Assembly: GCA_944326735.1 (NCBI GenBank)
Contig: CALVFC010000101.1
Location: 1 to 5,519 of the forward strand
Direction of reading: 5' to 3'
From: an uncultured Limosilactobacillus sp.
Lineage (GTDB): Bacteria; Bacillota; Bacilli; Lactobacillales; Lactobacillaceae
Length of the DNA stretch: 5,519 nt
This document shows, in pieces, positions 1 through 5,342 of this stretch (position 1 is its first letter; the number at the start of each line of letters is the position of its first letter). The notes under the pieces are model-generated. The model had not been told where the DNA came from and searched no databases. It saw only the letters and a list, made by a program, of their open reading frames with translations. A program made the translations under genes and the position numbers.

Positions 1-370
1 ATTCACCAAAGCGGCGCCGGTCCCACCAGTTACCAAAGTAGATCCGGTAGTGGCCGGTCTGGTACTCTTCATAATAGAAGAATGGGTAGGCCTTCCCCAG
101 GTACTTGATCAGGTTGACACTGAGGTAACTGCTCAATTGGTCAGCCAGGTCATCCACCAGGCTCATCACGCCCTCATCGTTGGGCTGCTGCTCACGGTGT
201 TCAATTTCCTTAGCATAACGTTGATTATCCAATAACCGGTAAACATCGCGGTCCTGGTGCTGGTCGATGGCCCGATCTAATTCCTGAAGGTACTTAACCT
301 TGGTCTCGATCCGACCCTTTATTTCTTGACTAACATCTACGGCCTTATTATCTTGCTTTTCACTTGCCAT
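1..370 (-). CDS. Hypothetical cytoplasmic protein, N-terminal part (cut by window edge)
   Basis: This open frame begins at the ATG at 370-368 and leaves the window after 123 codons without a stop, so the C-terminus is missing. The start is supported by AAGGAG 8 nt upstream. An in-frame ATG two codons earlier (376-374) lies almost on top of the Shine-Dalgarno and is less likely. I do not recognise the family. The protein begins MASEKQDNKAVDV. It has no signal peptide or membrane segment. Residues about 15-62 are rich in E, K, Q, R and D with spaced I, L, V and Y, as in a helical or coiled-coil stretch. Residues about 68-123 look globular and aromatic, with a YPFFYYEEY patch and GNWWDRRRFG near the break. 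It is transcribed divergently from the small gene at 582. The reading frame is solid; the function is unknown. Confidence 0.8.
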   Translation of the reverse strand, partial: MASEKQDNKAVDVSQEIKGRIETKVKYLQELDRAIDQHQDRDVYRLLDNQRYAKEIEHREQQPNDEGVMSLVDDLADQLSSYLSVNLIKYLGKAYPFFYYEEYQTGHYRIYFGNWWDRRRFGE

Positions 371-415
371 AAACATTTCTCCTTGTCTGAGTACTAGTTT
401 AATCTTAGCCAACTT

Positions 416-445
416 TTAGTAAATTTTAAAGAAGCAAATTGACAA
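416..445 (-). promoter_or_regulatory. Weak candidate promoter for the left-hand minus-strand gene
   Basis: On the minus strand TTGTCA (445-440) matches the -35 consensus at 5 of 6 positions. An 18-nt spacer leads to TACTAA (421-416), a poor -10 with 3 of 6 matches. A better -10-like hexamer, TAAGAT, lies further downstream but has only a weak -35. One of these probably serves the gene starting at 370, but the exact site is not settled. Confidence 0.25.
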
Positions 446-479
446 TTGAGAACTTTCTTAACAAGTTAATCATTCAACA

Positions 480-507
480 TTGTAATCTTTATAATATGAA
501 TTATAAT
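480..507 (+). promoter_or_regulatory. Candidate sigma-A promoter of the 41-residue small gene
   Basis: TTGTAA at 480-485 (4 of 6 to TTGACA), a 16-nt spacer and a perfect TATAAT at 502-507 form a plausible promoter. Transcription would start near 513-515, which is where the perfect inverted repeat at 512-547 begins. A second perfect TATAAT at 490-495 lies in the same AT-rich stretch but has no good -35. TTGACA at 439-444 has no -10 at usable spacing. Confidence 0.5.
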
Positions 508-511
508 ATAT

Positions 512-576
512 GTAACAGATATTTTACTTCCGTACGATATCTGTTACCCAACGGAGCGTTTCGAAAAGAGGCGAAG
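512..576 (+). promoter_or_regulatory. Structured 5' leader: long inverted repeat, possible pseudoknot, SD hairpin
   Basis: GTAACAGATAT (512-522) and ATATCTGTTAC (537-547) are perfect 11-bp inverted arms around a 14-nt loop. In the loop, TCCGT (529-533) is complementary to ACGGA (551-555), which would make a pseudoknot. The overlapping loop segment ACTTC (526-530) is instead complementary to GAAGT (573-577), just after the Shine-Dalgarno. A second hairpin, 559-563 with 572-576 (five pairs, one a wobble), places the SD AAGAGG (566-571) in its 8-nt loop. The arms begin at the predicted transcription start. This could be an RNA element controlling translation. The DNA inverted repeat could equally be a repressor operator just below the -10. 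I do not recognise a known riboswitch class. The pairings are visible in the sequence; the function is inferred. Confidence 0.5.
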
Positions 577-581
577 TTATT

Positions 582-707
582 ATGGCACTGAGCAAACAAG
601 AACGTAAGGAAATGGCTCGTAAGGCCATGGAAAAGCGTGGAAACAAGAAGCCTGATGGCTCTGGTTTCGCAAAGCTTGATGAAGAAGCCAAGAAACTGAG
701 TGACTAA
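582..707 (+). CDS. Small highly charged protein of 41 residues, function unknown
   Basis: The ATG at 582 is preceded by AAGAGG (566-571) with a 10-nt spacer, and the frame ends at TAA 705-707. The product starts MALSKQERKEMARKAMEKR and ends in EEAKKLSD. It is dominated by K, R and E and has no hydrophobic segment long enough for a membrane helix. Residues 4-19 look like an amphipathic basic helix. A Gly/Pro turn (GNKKPDGSG, about 20-28) separates it from a short acidic/basic tail. I do not recognise a named family. It is the only plus-strand gene here. It has its own promoter, a structured leader and a strong terminator 22 nt after the stop, so it appears to be an independent small transcript of about 250 nt. 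The compact signals argue that it is real despite its length. A role in binding RNA or a ribosome would fit its charge but is speculation. Confidence 0.8.
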   Translation: MALSKQERKEMARKAMEKRGNKKPDGSGFAKLDEEAKKLSD

Positions 708-729
708 GCTTTTTGAAACAATCCAAATT

Positions 730-763
730 AAAAGAGCAAGCAATTTCGGTTGCTTGCTCTTTT
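730..763. terminator. Bidirectional intrinsic terminator between convergent genes
   Basis: Perfect 14-bp arms (730-743 and 750-763, core AGAGCAAGCAA / TTGCTTGCTCT) enclose a 6-nt loop TTTCGG. A T-rich run follows on the plus strand, and the A-rich left flank supplies U residues on the minus strand. It lies between the small plus-strand gene (ends 707) and the aminotransferase gene (ends 772) and can stop both. Confidence 0.93.
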
Positions 764-771
764 TCTATTGC

Positions 772-1947
772 CTATTTTTGCTGATTTTGGCAGAAATGTT
801 CCAGCCGGTCCATCCCCGCTTTGATCTGGTCCATCGCCGTCGCATAGCTGAACCGCAGGTAGCCCTCGCCACCGGCACCGAAGAAGGTTCCGGCAGTCAC
901 GGCCACGTGGGCCTCTTCGGCCAGCTGGTAAATCAGCTTGGTGTCATCCTGGTTCAGGAAGGATGGAATCTTGGTGAAGATGTAGAAGGCCCCCATCGGC
1001 CGGGTGCACTTGAAGCCCATCTTCTCTAAGCGAGCCAGCATATAGTCACGCCGTTCAATGTACTGCTTATCCATCGCCGTGATCGCATCCGTGCCCCCGC
1101 GCAGGGCCGCCTCGGCTGCATCCTGGGTGAAGGTCGCAATGTCCATCATGATAAAGGAGTGAACCTTGAAGATCTCACTGGTAATGTCCTTCGGCGCACA
1201 AAGGTAGCCGATCCGCCACCCGGTCATGGCATAGGACTTTGAGAAGCCGTTGGCCAGGATGGTCTGGTCTGGCAGGGCCTTAGCCATCGAGGCGTATTCA
1301 CCATCGTAGTTAAGTTCACTGTAAATCTCATCACTGATGGCAAAGATCGGCTTCCCCTTGATCAGGGCAGCCAGGTCATTAAGCTCCTGCTGAGTGTAGA
1401 CGACCCCGGTTGGGTTGGCCGGGTTGACAAAGATGATAGCTTTGACCCGGTCGCCATACTTGTCGAGGTACTTCTGCAGAAGCGCTGGCGTCAACCGGAA
1501 GTCAGTCGCCGAGGTATCGACTTCCACCGCCTTGGCCCCGCCGATGATGGCGTCCGGACCGTAGATGGAGAAGGTCGGCGTCGGCACCAGGACCACGTCG
1601 CCGGGGTTAGTAACGGCGGTAATGGCCGCGTACGCCCCCTCGGTGACCCCGTTCGTGATCAGGATCTCGGTTTGCGGATCGTAGTGCAGGCCGTAGCGTT
1701 CAGCCAAATTGTCGGACACCGCCTGCAATAGGCTGGCCGTTCCCCGTTGCGGCGCATAGTGGGTCCGGTTGTTTTCAAGGGCCCGGATTCCCGCCTGCTT
1801 AACATATTCCGGGGTATCAAAGTCCGGTTCCCCAAGAGTGAACTTGATCACGTCTGGAATCTTAGAAACAAACGTTGAGAAGTCAAAAAGCTTCAGCGTC
1901 GGTACATCGTTTAGCGTGGCACGCATATGCTTGCTCATTTCAACCAT
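772..1947 (-). CDS. PLP-dependent class I/II aminotransferase (AraT/PatA type)
   Basis: The 391-residue product is full length for the fold-type I aminotransferases annotated in lactic acid bacteria as aromatic aminotransferase or aminotransferase A. These move an amino group between an amino acid and a 2-oxo acid, usually glutamate/2-oxoglutarate, in the cytoplasm. Visible motifs in order: the N-terminal arm FTLGEPDFDTP (36-46); NGVTEG (99-104) in the cofactor phosphate region; NPANPTG (175-181) with Asn178; SDEIYSELNY (205-214) with Asp206 and Tyr209 near the PLP ring; GFSKSYAMTGWRIGY (234-248) with the Schiff-base Lys237; and YLRFSYA (363-369) with Arg365 for the substrate carboxylate. No catalytic residue is missing. 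The ATG at 1947 is chosen because AAGAAGGGA (1967-1959) lies 11 nt upstream; Met4 and Met8 would be too far from it. The exact substrate (aromatic, branched-chain or acetyl-diaminopimelate) cannot be read from the sequence. The gene appears monocistronic. Confidence 0.93.
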   Translation of the reverse strand: MVEMSKHMRATLNDVPTLKLFDFSTFVSKIPDVIKFTLGEPDFDTPEYVKQAGIRALENNRTHYAPQRGTASLLQAVSDNLAERYGLHYDPQTEILITNGVTEGAYAAITAVTNPGDVVLVPTPTFSIYGPDAIIGGAKAVEVDTSATDFRLTPALLQKYLDKYGDRVKAIIFVNPANPTGVVYTQQELNDLAALIKGKPIFAISDEIYSELNYDGEYASMAKALPDQTILANGFSKSYAMTGWRIGYLCAPKDITSEIFKVHSFIMMDIATFTQDAAEAALRGGTDAITAMDKQYIERRDYMLARLEKMGFKCTRPMGAFYIFTKIPSFLNQDDTKLIYQLAEEAHVAVTAGTFFGAGGEGYLRFSYATAMDQIKAGMDRLEHFCQNQQK

Positions 1948-1986
1948 TAATTATCATGTCCCTTCTTGAAAAATGATGTCACGTTA

Positions 1987-2021
1987 ACTATAGCCTACCT
2001 GATTTGTGCAATAGTGGTCAA
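1987..2021 (-). promoter_or_regulatory. Tentative promoter region of the aminotransferase gene
   Basis: On the minus strand TTGACC (2021-2016) is a good -35 and TATAGT (1992-1987) a good -10, but they are 23 nt apart, which is too far. TTGACC could pair with the poorer TAGGCT at 18 nt, or TATAGT could act with a weak -35. A promoter is expected here because the upstream gltX terminator at 2036-2064 isolates this gene. Confidence 0.3.
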
Positions 2022-2035
2022 GCCATTTCACAACA

Positions 2036-2064
2036 AAAGCCGGACGGTCATCCCGTCCGGCTTT
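2036..2064 (-). terminator. Intrinsic terminator downstream of the GluRS gene
   Basis: Perfect 12-bp GC-rich arms (2036-2047 and 2053-2064, core GCCGGACGG / CCGTCCGGC) flank a 5-nt loop. Read on the minus strand, the stem is followed by TTTTGTTG, a short imperfect U tract. It lies 11 bases past the gltX stop codon and before the aminotransferase promoter region. Confidence 0.88.
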
Positions 2065-2075
2065 ATTCATAACAT

Positions 2076-3578
2076 TTACTTGAATGCGGCAATCATCCGG
2101 TCAAGCAATTCAATATCGGTCTTGCGTGAGTAAATGTCCATGATCTCGAAGATCTGTGGAGCAGAGGTAGCCCCAGTGAAGGCCAGGTTCAATGGGAAGT
2201 AGAGGTACCGACCTTTGATGCCAGTTTCCTTGCCAACTTCCTTGATAGCTTGGCTGTAATCGAGGTCGTCGCCACCGTTGACCAGCTTGTCTTTCAGACC
2301 GCTCAGAACGGCGAGTACGTCGTCGTTGTTGAAGTCTTCATTGTCAACCAGTTGGTCGTAGTTGAAGTGTTCGTCCAGAACATTGTAGTAGCTCCAAGCA
2401 TATTCCATCACTTCAAGCAGCTTGTTGACGTCCCGCTGGTGAACGTGGATCGTCTTCTTGATGATATCACGGAGGCCATCTTCTGGAATGCTCTGCAGGC
2501 GCTTTGCTTCCTCAGTTTCGCCTTCCTTGACCAGTTCCATCGTCCGGTCGGTCAGTTCATCAACTGACATCTGCTTGATGTATTGGGCGTTCATCCAGTC
2601 CAGCTTCTTTTGGTCGAAGTAGGCTGGAGCCTTGGACATCCGGTCAGGATCGTAAACCTTGATCAGCTCATCCTTGGAGTAGATTTCCCGCTCGCCCTTT
2701 GGAGACCAGCCCAGGAATGCGATGAAGTTGAAGATAGCTTCGTGAAGGTAACCGTGCCGCTTGTATTCACTGATAAACTGCAGGGTATCCTTGTCCCGCT
2801 TACTCAGCTTCTTCCGGGTCTTCGGGTTGAAGATCAATGGAATGTGGCAGAAGGTTGGGTGCTCCCAGCCCAGCGCTTCATAGATCGCAATCTGCTTTGG
2901 CGTGTTGGAAATGTGGTCGGCACCACGCAGGACATGGGTAATGTCCATGGAGTGGTCGTCGACAACAACGGCAAAGTTGTAGGTTGGCATCCCATCACTC
3001 TTTTCAATGATGAAGTCGCCACCGAGGTTGTCAGAGTTGAAGGAAACGTGACCCCGGGCAATGTCATCCCATTCGTAGTCATGGTTCTTTGGGAAGTGGA
3101 AGCGGATGGTTGGCTTGAGTCCCTTAGCTTCAGCCGCCTTCTGATCCTCTTCACTCCGGCCGTACCAACGGCCATCGTAGTGCGGCGCTTCCTTGTTGGC
3201 ACGCTGACGTTCCCGCATCTCCTGCAGTTCTTCCTCAGTCGTGTAGTCCTTGTAGGCAATCCCCTTGTCCAACAGTTCTTGGATGTACTTGTGGTAGATT
3301 CCCTTGGCGTTCCGTTCGCTTTGCCGGTAAGGTGCGTACTTTGGATTTGGCTTGTTTGGACCTTCATCCCAGTCGATTCCTAACCAGTGCAGGTTTTTCC
3401 GCTGACTGGCTTCACCGTCTTTAACGTTCCGCTTAGTGTCGGTATCTTCAATCCGCAGTACCATCGTACCGTTGAAGTGCCGTGCAAATAAGTAGTTAAA
3501 CAATGCTGATTGGGCATTTCCAATATGCAGGAAACCAGTTGGACTTGGTGCATACCGAACTCTGACCTTTTGATCCAT
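2076..3578 (-). CDS. gltX: Glutamyl-tRNA synthetase (class I aminoacyl-tRNA synthetase)
   Basis: The enzyme activates glutamate with ATP and loads it onto tRNA-Glu. In lactobacilli, which generally use GatCAB, GluRS is usually non-discriminating and also charges tRNA-Gln. The 500 residues match the family length. Motifs in order: [13 protein letters not shown] (9-21) with the HIGH-like signature at 18-21; RIEDTDTKR (42-50); [20 protein letters not shown] (186-205); [14 protein letters not shown] (216-229); the KLSKR loop (257-261); then the helical anticodon-binding region from about 325 to the end. Only one cysteine (244) is present, so there is no zinc site of the E. coli kind. After HIGN the sequence is AQSALFNYL where most GluRS have ARTALFNYL. 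This, with an unusual segment at about 130-160, raises the possibility of a second, divergent GluRS copy. The start is backed by AAAGGAG (3597-3591) 12 nt upstream. The gene has its own promoter and terminator. Confidence 0.95.
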   Translation of the reverse strand: MDQKVRVRYAPSPTGFLHIGNAQSALFNYLFARHFNGTMVLRIEDTDTKRNVKDGEASQRKNLHWLGIDWDEGPNKPNPKYAPYRQSERNAKGIYHKYIQELLDKGIAYKDYTTEEELQEMRERQRANKEAPHYDGRWYGRSEEDQKAAEAKGLKPTIRFHFPKNHDYEWDDIARGHVSFNSDNLGGDFIIEKSDGMPTYNFAVVVDDHSMDITHVLRGADHISNTPKQIAIYEALGWEHPTFCHIPLIFNPKTRKKLSKRDKDTLQFISEYKRHGYLHEAIFNFIAFLGWSPKGEREIYSKDELIKVYDPDRMSKAPAYFDQKKLDWMNAQYIKQMSVDELTDRTMELVKEGETEEAKRLQSIPEDGLRDIIKKTIHVHQRDVNKLLEVMEYAWSYYNVLDEHFNYDQLVDNEDFNNDDVLAVLSGLKDKLVNGGDDLDYSQAIKEVGKETGIKGRYLYFPLNLAFTGATSAPQIFEIMDIYSRKTDIELLDRMIAAFK

Positions 3579-3640
3579 TTTATCTCGATTCTCCTTTAGT
3601 AACTAATTAACAGCAAAAAGCCGCTATTACAACAAGTATA

Positions 3641-3668
3641 ATTGTATCTGAATGTCGGCATTTGTCAA
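3641..3668 (-). promoter_or_regulatory. Sigma-A promoter of gltX
   Basis: On the minus strand a perfect TTGACA (3668-3663), a 16-nt spacer and TACAAT (3646-3641, 5 of 6) form the best promoter in the window. The predicted start is near 3634, giving a leader of about 55 nt before the ATG at 3578. That is too short for a T-box element. The -35 hexamer is half of a perfect 12-bp palindrome. Confidence 0.75.
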
Positions 3669-3674
3669 TTGACA
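3663..3674. repeat. 12-bp perfect palindrome over the gltX -35 hexamer
   Basis: TGTCAATTGACA reads the same on both strands and contains TTGACA in each direction. Its right half (3669-3674) is a plus-strand -35-like hexamer with no matching -10, so only the minus-strand promoter looks real. A site of this symmetry on a -35 could be a repressor operator, but the overlap with TTGACA makes chance symmetry easier. Confidence 0.4.
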
Positions 3675-3679
3675 GCAAG

Positions 3680-3722
3680 AAAAAGCTGAAAAGCAGCTTG
3701 GGGGCCGCCTTCCCAGCTTTTT
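3680..3722. terminator. Strong intrinsic terminator downstream of glnA
   Basis: The outer 9-bp arms AAAAAGCTG (3680-3688) and CAGCTTTTT (3714-3722) are perfect. Inside, 3690-3697 pairs with 3704-3711 (8 pairs, two of them G-U on the minus-strand RNA) around a 6-nt loop. Both flanks end in A or T runs, so it can work in both directions, but only glnA, ending at 3742, needs it. It separates glnA from the gltX promoter. Confidence 0.9.
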
Positions 3723-3741
3723 ACTCACGATTCAATTGAAT

Positions 3742-5085
3742 TTAGTACTTTTCCATGTACTGTTGCCGTTCCCAGTCGGATACGTGCTGACGGTAGCCGT
3801 CGTATTCCCACGTCTTGGCTTCCATGAAGCTCTTGTAGAGGTGTTCACCCATGGAGCCCTTGATGACGTCATCGGCGGCCAGGTCCTTCAGAGCATTGTG
3901 CAGGGTGTCAGGCAGGTTGACGATTCCTTTTTCCTGCCGTTCTGCCAGGCTCATCTGGTAGATGTTTTCGTCGATGTTGTGAACTGGTGGCAGGTCGTTG
4001 CGCAGACCGTCCAGGCCGGCTTCCAGGACACTGGCAATTGCCAGGTACGGGTTAGCGGATGGATCAGCTGACCGCAGTTCCAGCCGGGTCCCCATGCCGC
4101 GGTCGTTTGGAATCCGGACTAGGGGTGACCGGTTGGAAGTGGACCAGGCAACGTAGACTGGGGCTTCGTAGCCAGGAACCAACCGCTTGTAGGAGTTAAC
4201 GATTGGATCACAGATTGCAGTGAAGCTCCGGGCGTGCTTCATCAAACCGCCCAGGAAGTGGTAAGCGGTCTGGGAAAGCTGGTTCTTATCATCCTTGTCG
4301 TAGAAGGCGTTGTGACCTTCCTGATCAAACAGGGACATGTTCAGGTGCATCCCGGAACCGTTGATCCCTGACAGCGGCTTTGGCATGAAGGTGGCGTGGA
4401 GGCCGTACTTCTTGGCAATGGTCTTAACCACCAGCTTGAAAGTTTGGATGTTGTCGGCAGCTTCTAAGGCGTCGGCGTACTTGAAGTCAACTTCGTGTTG
4501 GCCCGGAGCAACTTCGTGGTGGGCTGCTTCAACGTCAAAGCCCATCTTTTCCAGGGCTAAAACGATATCGCGCCGGCAGTCTTCACCCCGGTCAGCGGGT
4601 TCCATGTCAAAGTAGTTTTCCTGGTCGTTAACCTTGGTGGTTGGGTTGCCATTTTCATCAAGCTTGAAAAGGAAGAATTCTGGTTCCGGTCCAATGTTGA
4701 AGTCCTTGAAGCCGAGAGCCCGCATATCCTTCAAGACCCGCTTCAGGTTGTTCCGCGGATCACCGGAAAATGGGGTGCCGTCGGTGTTGTGGACACTGCA
4801 GATGACCCGGGCCACCTTACCGTGTTCTGCCCCCCATGGGAAGGTCAACCAGGTGGACATGTCTGGGTACAGGTACATGTCACTCTCTTCGATCCGGACA
4901 AAGCCATCGATGGATGAGCCATCAAACATGATCTTGTTGTCCAGCAACTTATCCAGTTGACTTACCGGCAGGTCAACACTCTTGATCGTCCCCAGCAAGT
5001 CGGTGAACATTACCCGCAAGAAACGAATGTCTTCATCTTTCACCATTTGACGAACTTCATCTTTTGTATATTCTCGCTTAGCCAT
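3742..5085 (-). CDS. glnA: Glutamine synthetase, type I-alpha
   Basis: GlnA makes glutamine from glutamate, ammonia and ATP as a cytoplasmic dodecamer. The 447 residues match the GSI-alpha (Bacillus) class rather than the longer GSI-beta enzymes. Motifs in order: FDGSSIDGF (54-62); FVRIEES (62-68), whose Arg64 matches the B. subtilis Arg62 linked to feedback inhibition; GPEPEFFLF (132-140) with metal ligands Glu134 and Glu136; [11 protein letters not shown] (191-201) with Glu191 and Glu198; NGSGMHLN (242-249) with His247; [10 protein letters not shown] (300-309) with the flap Glu307; [12 protein letters not shown] (325-336); and [15 protein letters not shown] (345-359). The C-terminus [10 protein letters not shown] is typical of the class. 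All active-site residues are present. GSI-alpha is controlled by glutamine feedback and GlnR, not adenylylation. The ATG at 5085 has AAAGGGA (5102-5096) 10 nt upstream. It follows miaA, but no glnR is found in between. Confidence 0.97.
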   Translation of the reverse strand: MAKREYTKDEVRQMVKDEDIRFLRVMFTDLLGTIKSVDLPVSQLDKLLDNKIMFDGSSIDGFVRIEESDMYLYPDMSTWLTFPWGAEHGKVARVICSVHNTDGTPFSGDPRNNLKRVLKDMRALGFKDFNIGPEPEFFLFKLDENGNPTTKVNDQENYFDMEPADRGEDCRRDIVLALEKMGFDVEAAHHEVAPGQHEVDFKYADALEAADNIQTFKLVVKTIAKKYGLHATFMPKPLSGINGSGMHLNMSLFDQEGHNAFYDKDDKNQLSQTAYHFLGGLMKHARSFTAICDPIVNSYKRLVPGYEAPVYVAWSTSNRSPLVRIPNDRGMGTRLELRSADPSANPYLAIASVLEAGLDGLRNDLPPVHNIDENIYQMSLAERQEKGIVNLPDTLHNALKDLAADDVIKGSMGEHLYKSFMEAKTWEYDGYRQHVSDWERQQYMEKY

Positions 5086-5131
5086 TAAAATTCATTCCCT
5101 TTCAGTAAAAAGCCAGTTACGCTAAAGTATG

Positions 5132-5160
5132 ATGGTGACCATGGTCTTAATTTTATTAAG
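5132..5160. repeat. Cluster of nested inverted repeats in the glnA leader
   Basis: CTTAAT-TTT-ATTAAG (5146-5160) is a perfect inverted repeat with 6-bp arms. It directly abuts the 10-bp palindrome GACCATGGTC (5137-5146). That palindrome overlaps ATGGT-G-ACCAT (5132-5142). All lie 47-75 bases upstream of the glnA ATG, after the predicted transcription start, so they could act as DNA operators or fold in the RNA. None matches the GlnR consensus TGTNA-N7-TNACA. Confidence 0.5.
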
Positions 5161-5212
5161 TCCCGTCTGCAAGCGGCGATACCCGAACAATCATTTTTGG
5201 AATAGACCAATA

Positions 5213-5225
5213 AACATTAAATGTT
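5213..5225. repeat. Short inverted repeat AACAT-N3-ATGTT upstream of glnA
   Basis: The 5-bp arms at 5213-5217 and 5221-5225 are perfect with a 3-base spacer. The repeat overlaps TTTAAT (minus strand, 5221-5216), which with TTGTGG (5243-5238) 16 nt upstream makes a second, weaker glnA promoter candidate. It is short enough to be chance in AT-rich DNA. Confidence 0.3.
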
Positions 5226-5265
5226 CGTAAAATCAGTCCACAATTACCTTTTCAATACGTTTTTA

Positions 5266-5294
5266 AGGATACCAATCCGCCCTGAACAAGTCAA
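5266..5294 (-). promoter_or_regulatory. Candidate glnA promoter with a long leader
   Basis: On the minus strand TTGACT (5294-5289, 5 of 6) and TATCCT (5271-5266, 4 of 6) are 17 nt apart. Transcription would begin near 5259 and give a leader of about 174 nt before the glnA ATG. The whole 257-base gap between miaA and glnA has no supported gene. No T-box signature and no exact GlnR site was seen on either strand, and no clear intrinsic terminator follows miaA; only weak AT-rich inverted repeats are present near 5300-5325. Read-through from miaA into glnA is therefore possible. Confidence 0.5.
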
Positions 5295-5342
5295 TTAATA
5301 TCGAAATTTTAAGATAATTAAAATCTTTTTGCCCGATCGACT

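Noticed and set aside
501..743. Minus-strand frame of 80 codons opposite the small gene
   Set aside because: It runs through the terminator and the structured leader, lacks a good RBS, and is antisense to the better-supported 41-residue gene.
700..1029. Plus-strand frame of 109 codons overlapping the terminator and the aminotransferase 3' end
   Set aside because: It starts inside the end of the small gene, reads through the terminator hairpin and is antisense to the aminotransferase, so it is a shadow.
2834..3367. Minus-strand frame of 177 codons within gltX in another frame
   Set aside because: The translation is very rich in Ser, Thr and Arg, typical of an out-of-frame reading. The overlapping real frame carries all GluRS motifs.
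2583..3383. Long plus-strand open frame of 266 codons antisense to gltX
   Set aside because: It lies wholly inside a confidently identified synthetase gene. It has no supporting RBS and its translation looks like a reverse-complement shadow (V/L-rich, no motifs).
3579..3634. T-box or attenuator in the gltX leader
   Set aside because: The leader is only about 55 nt and shows just a weak hairpin with G-U pairs (around 3611-3626), too short for a T-box.
5160..5198. Possible 12-codon leader peptide (MIVRVSPLADGT) in the glnA leader
   Set aside because: No Shine-Dalgarno precedes its ATG, there are no glutamine codons to suggest attenuation, and no terminator follows it.
5086..5342. T-box or glutamine riboswitch upstream of glnA
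   Set aside because: No T-box signature sequence and no terminator/antiterminator pair were seen, and the glutamine riboswitch classes are known mainly from cyanobacteria and marine metagenomes.
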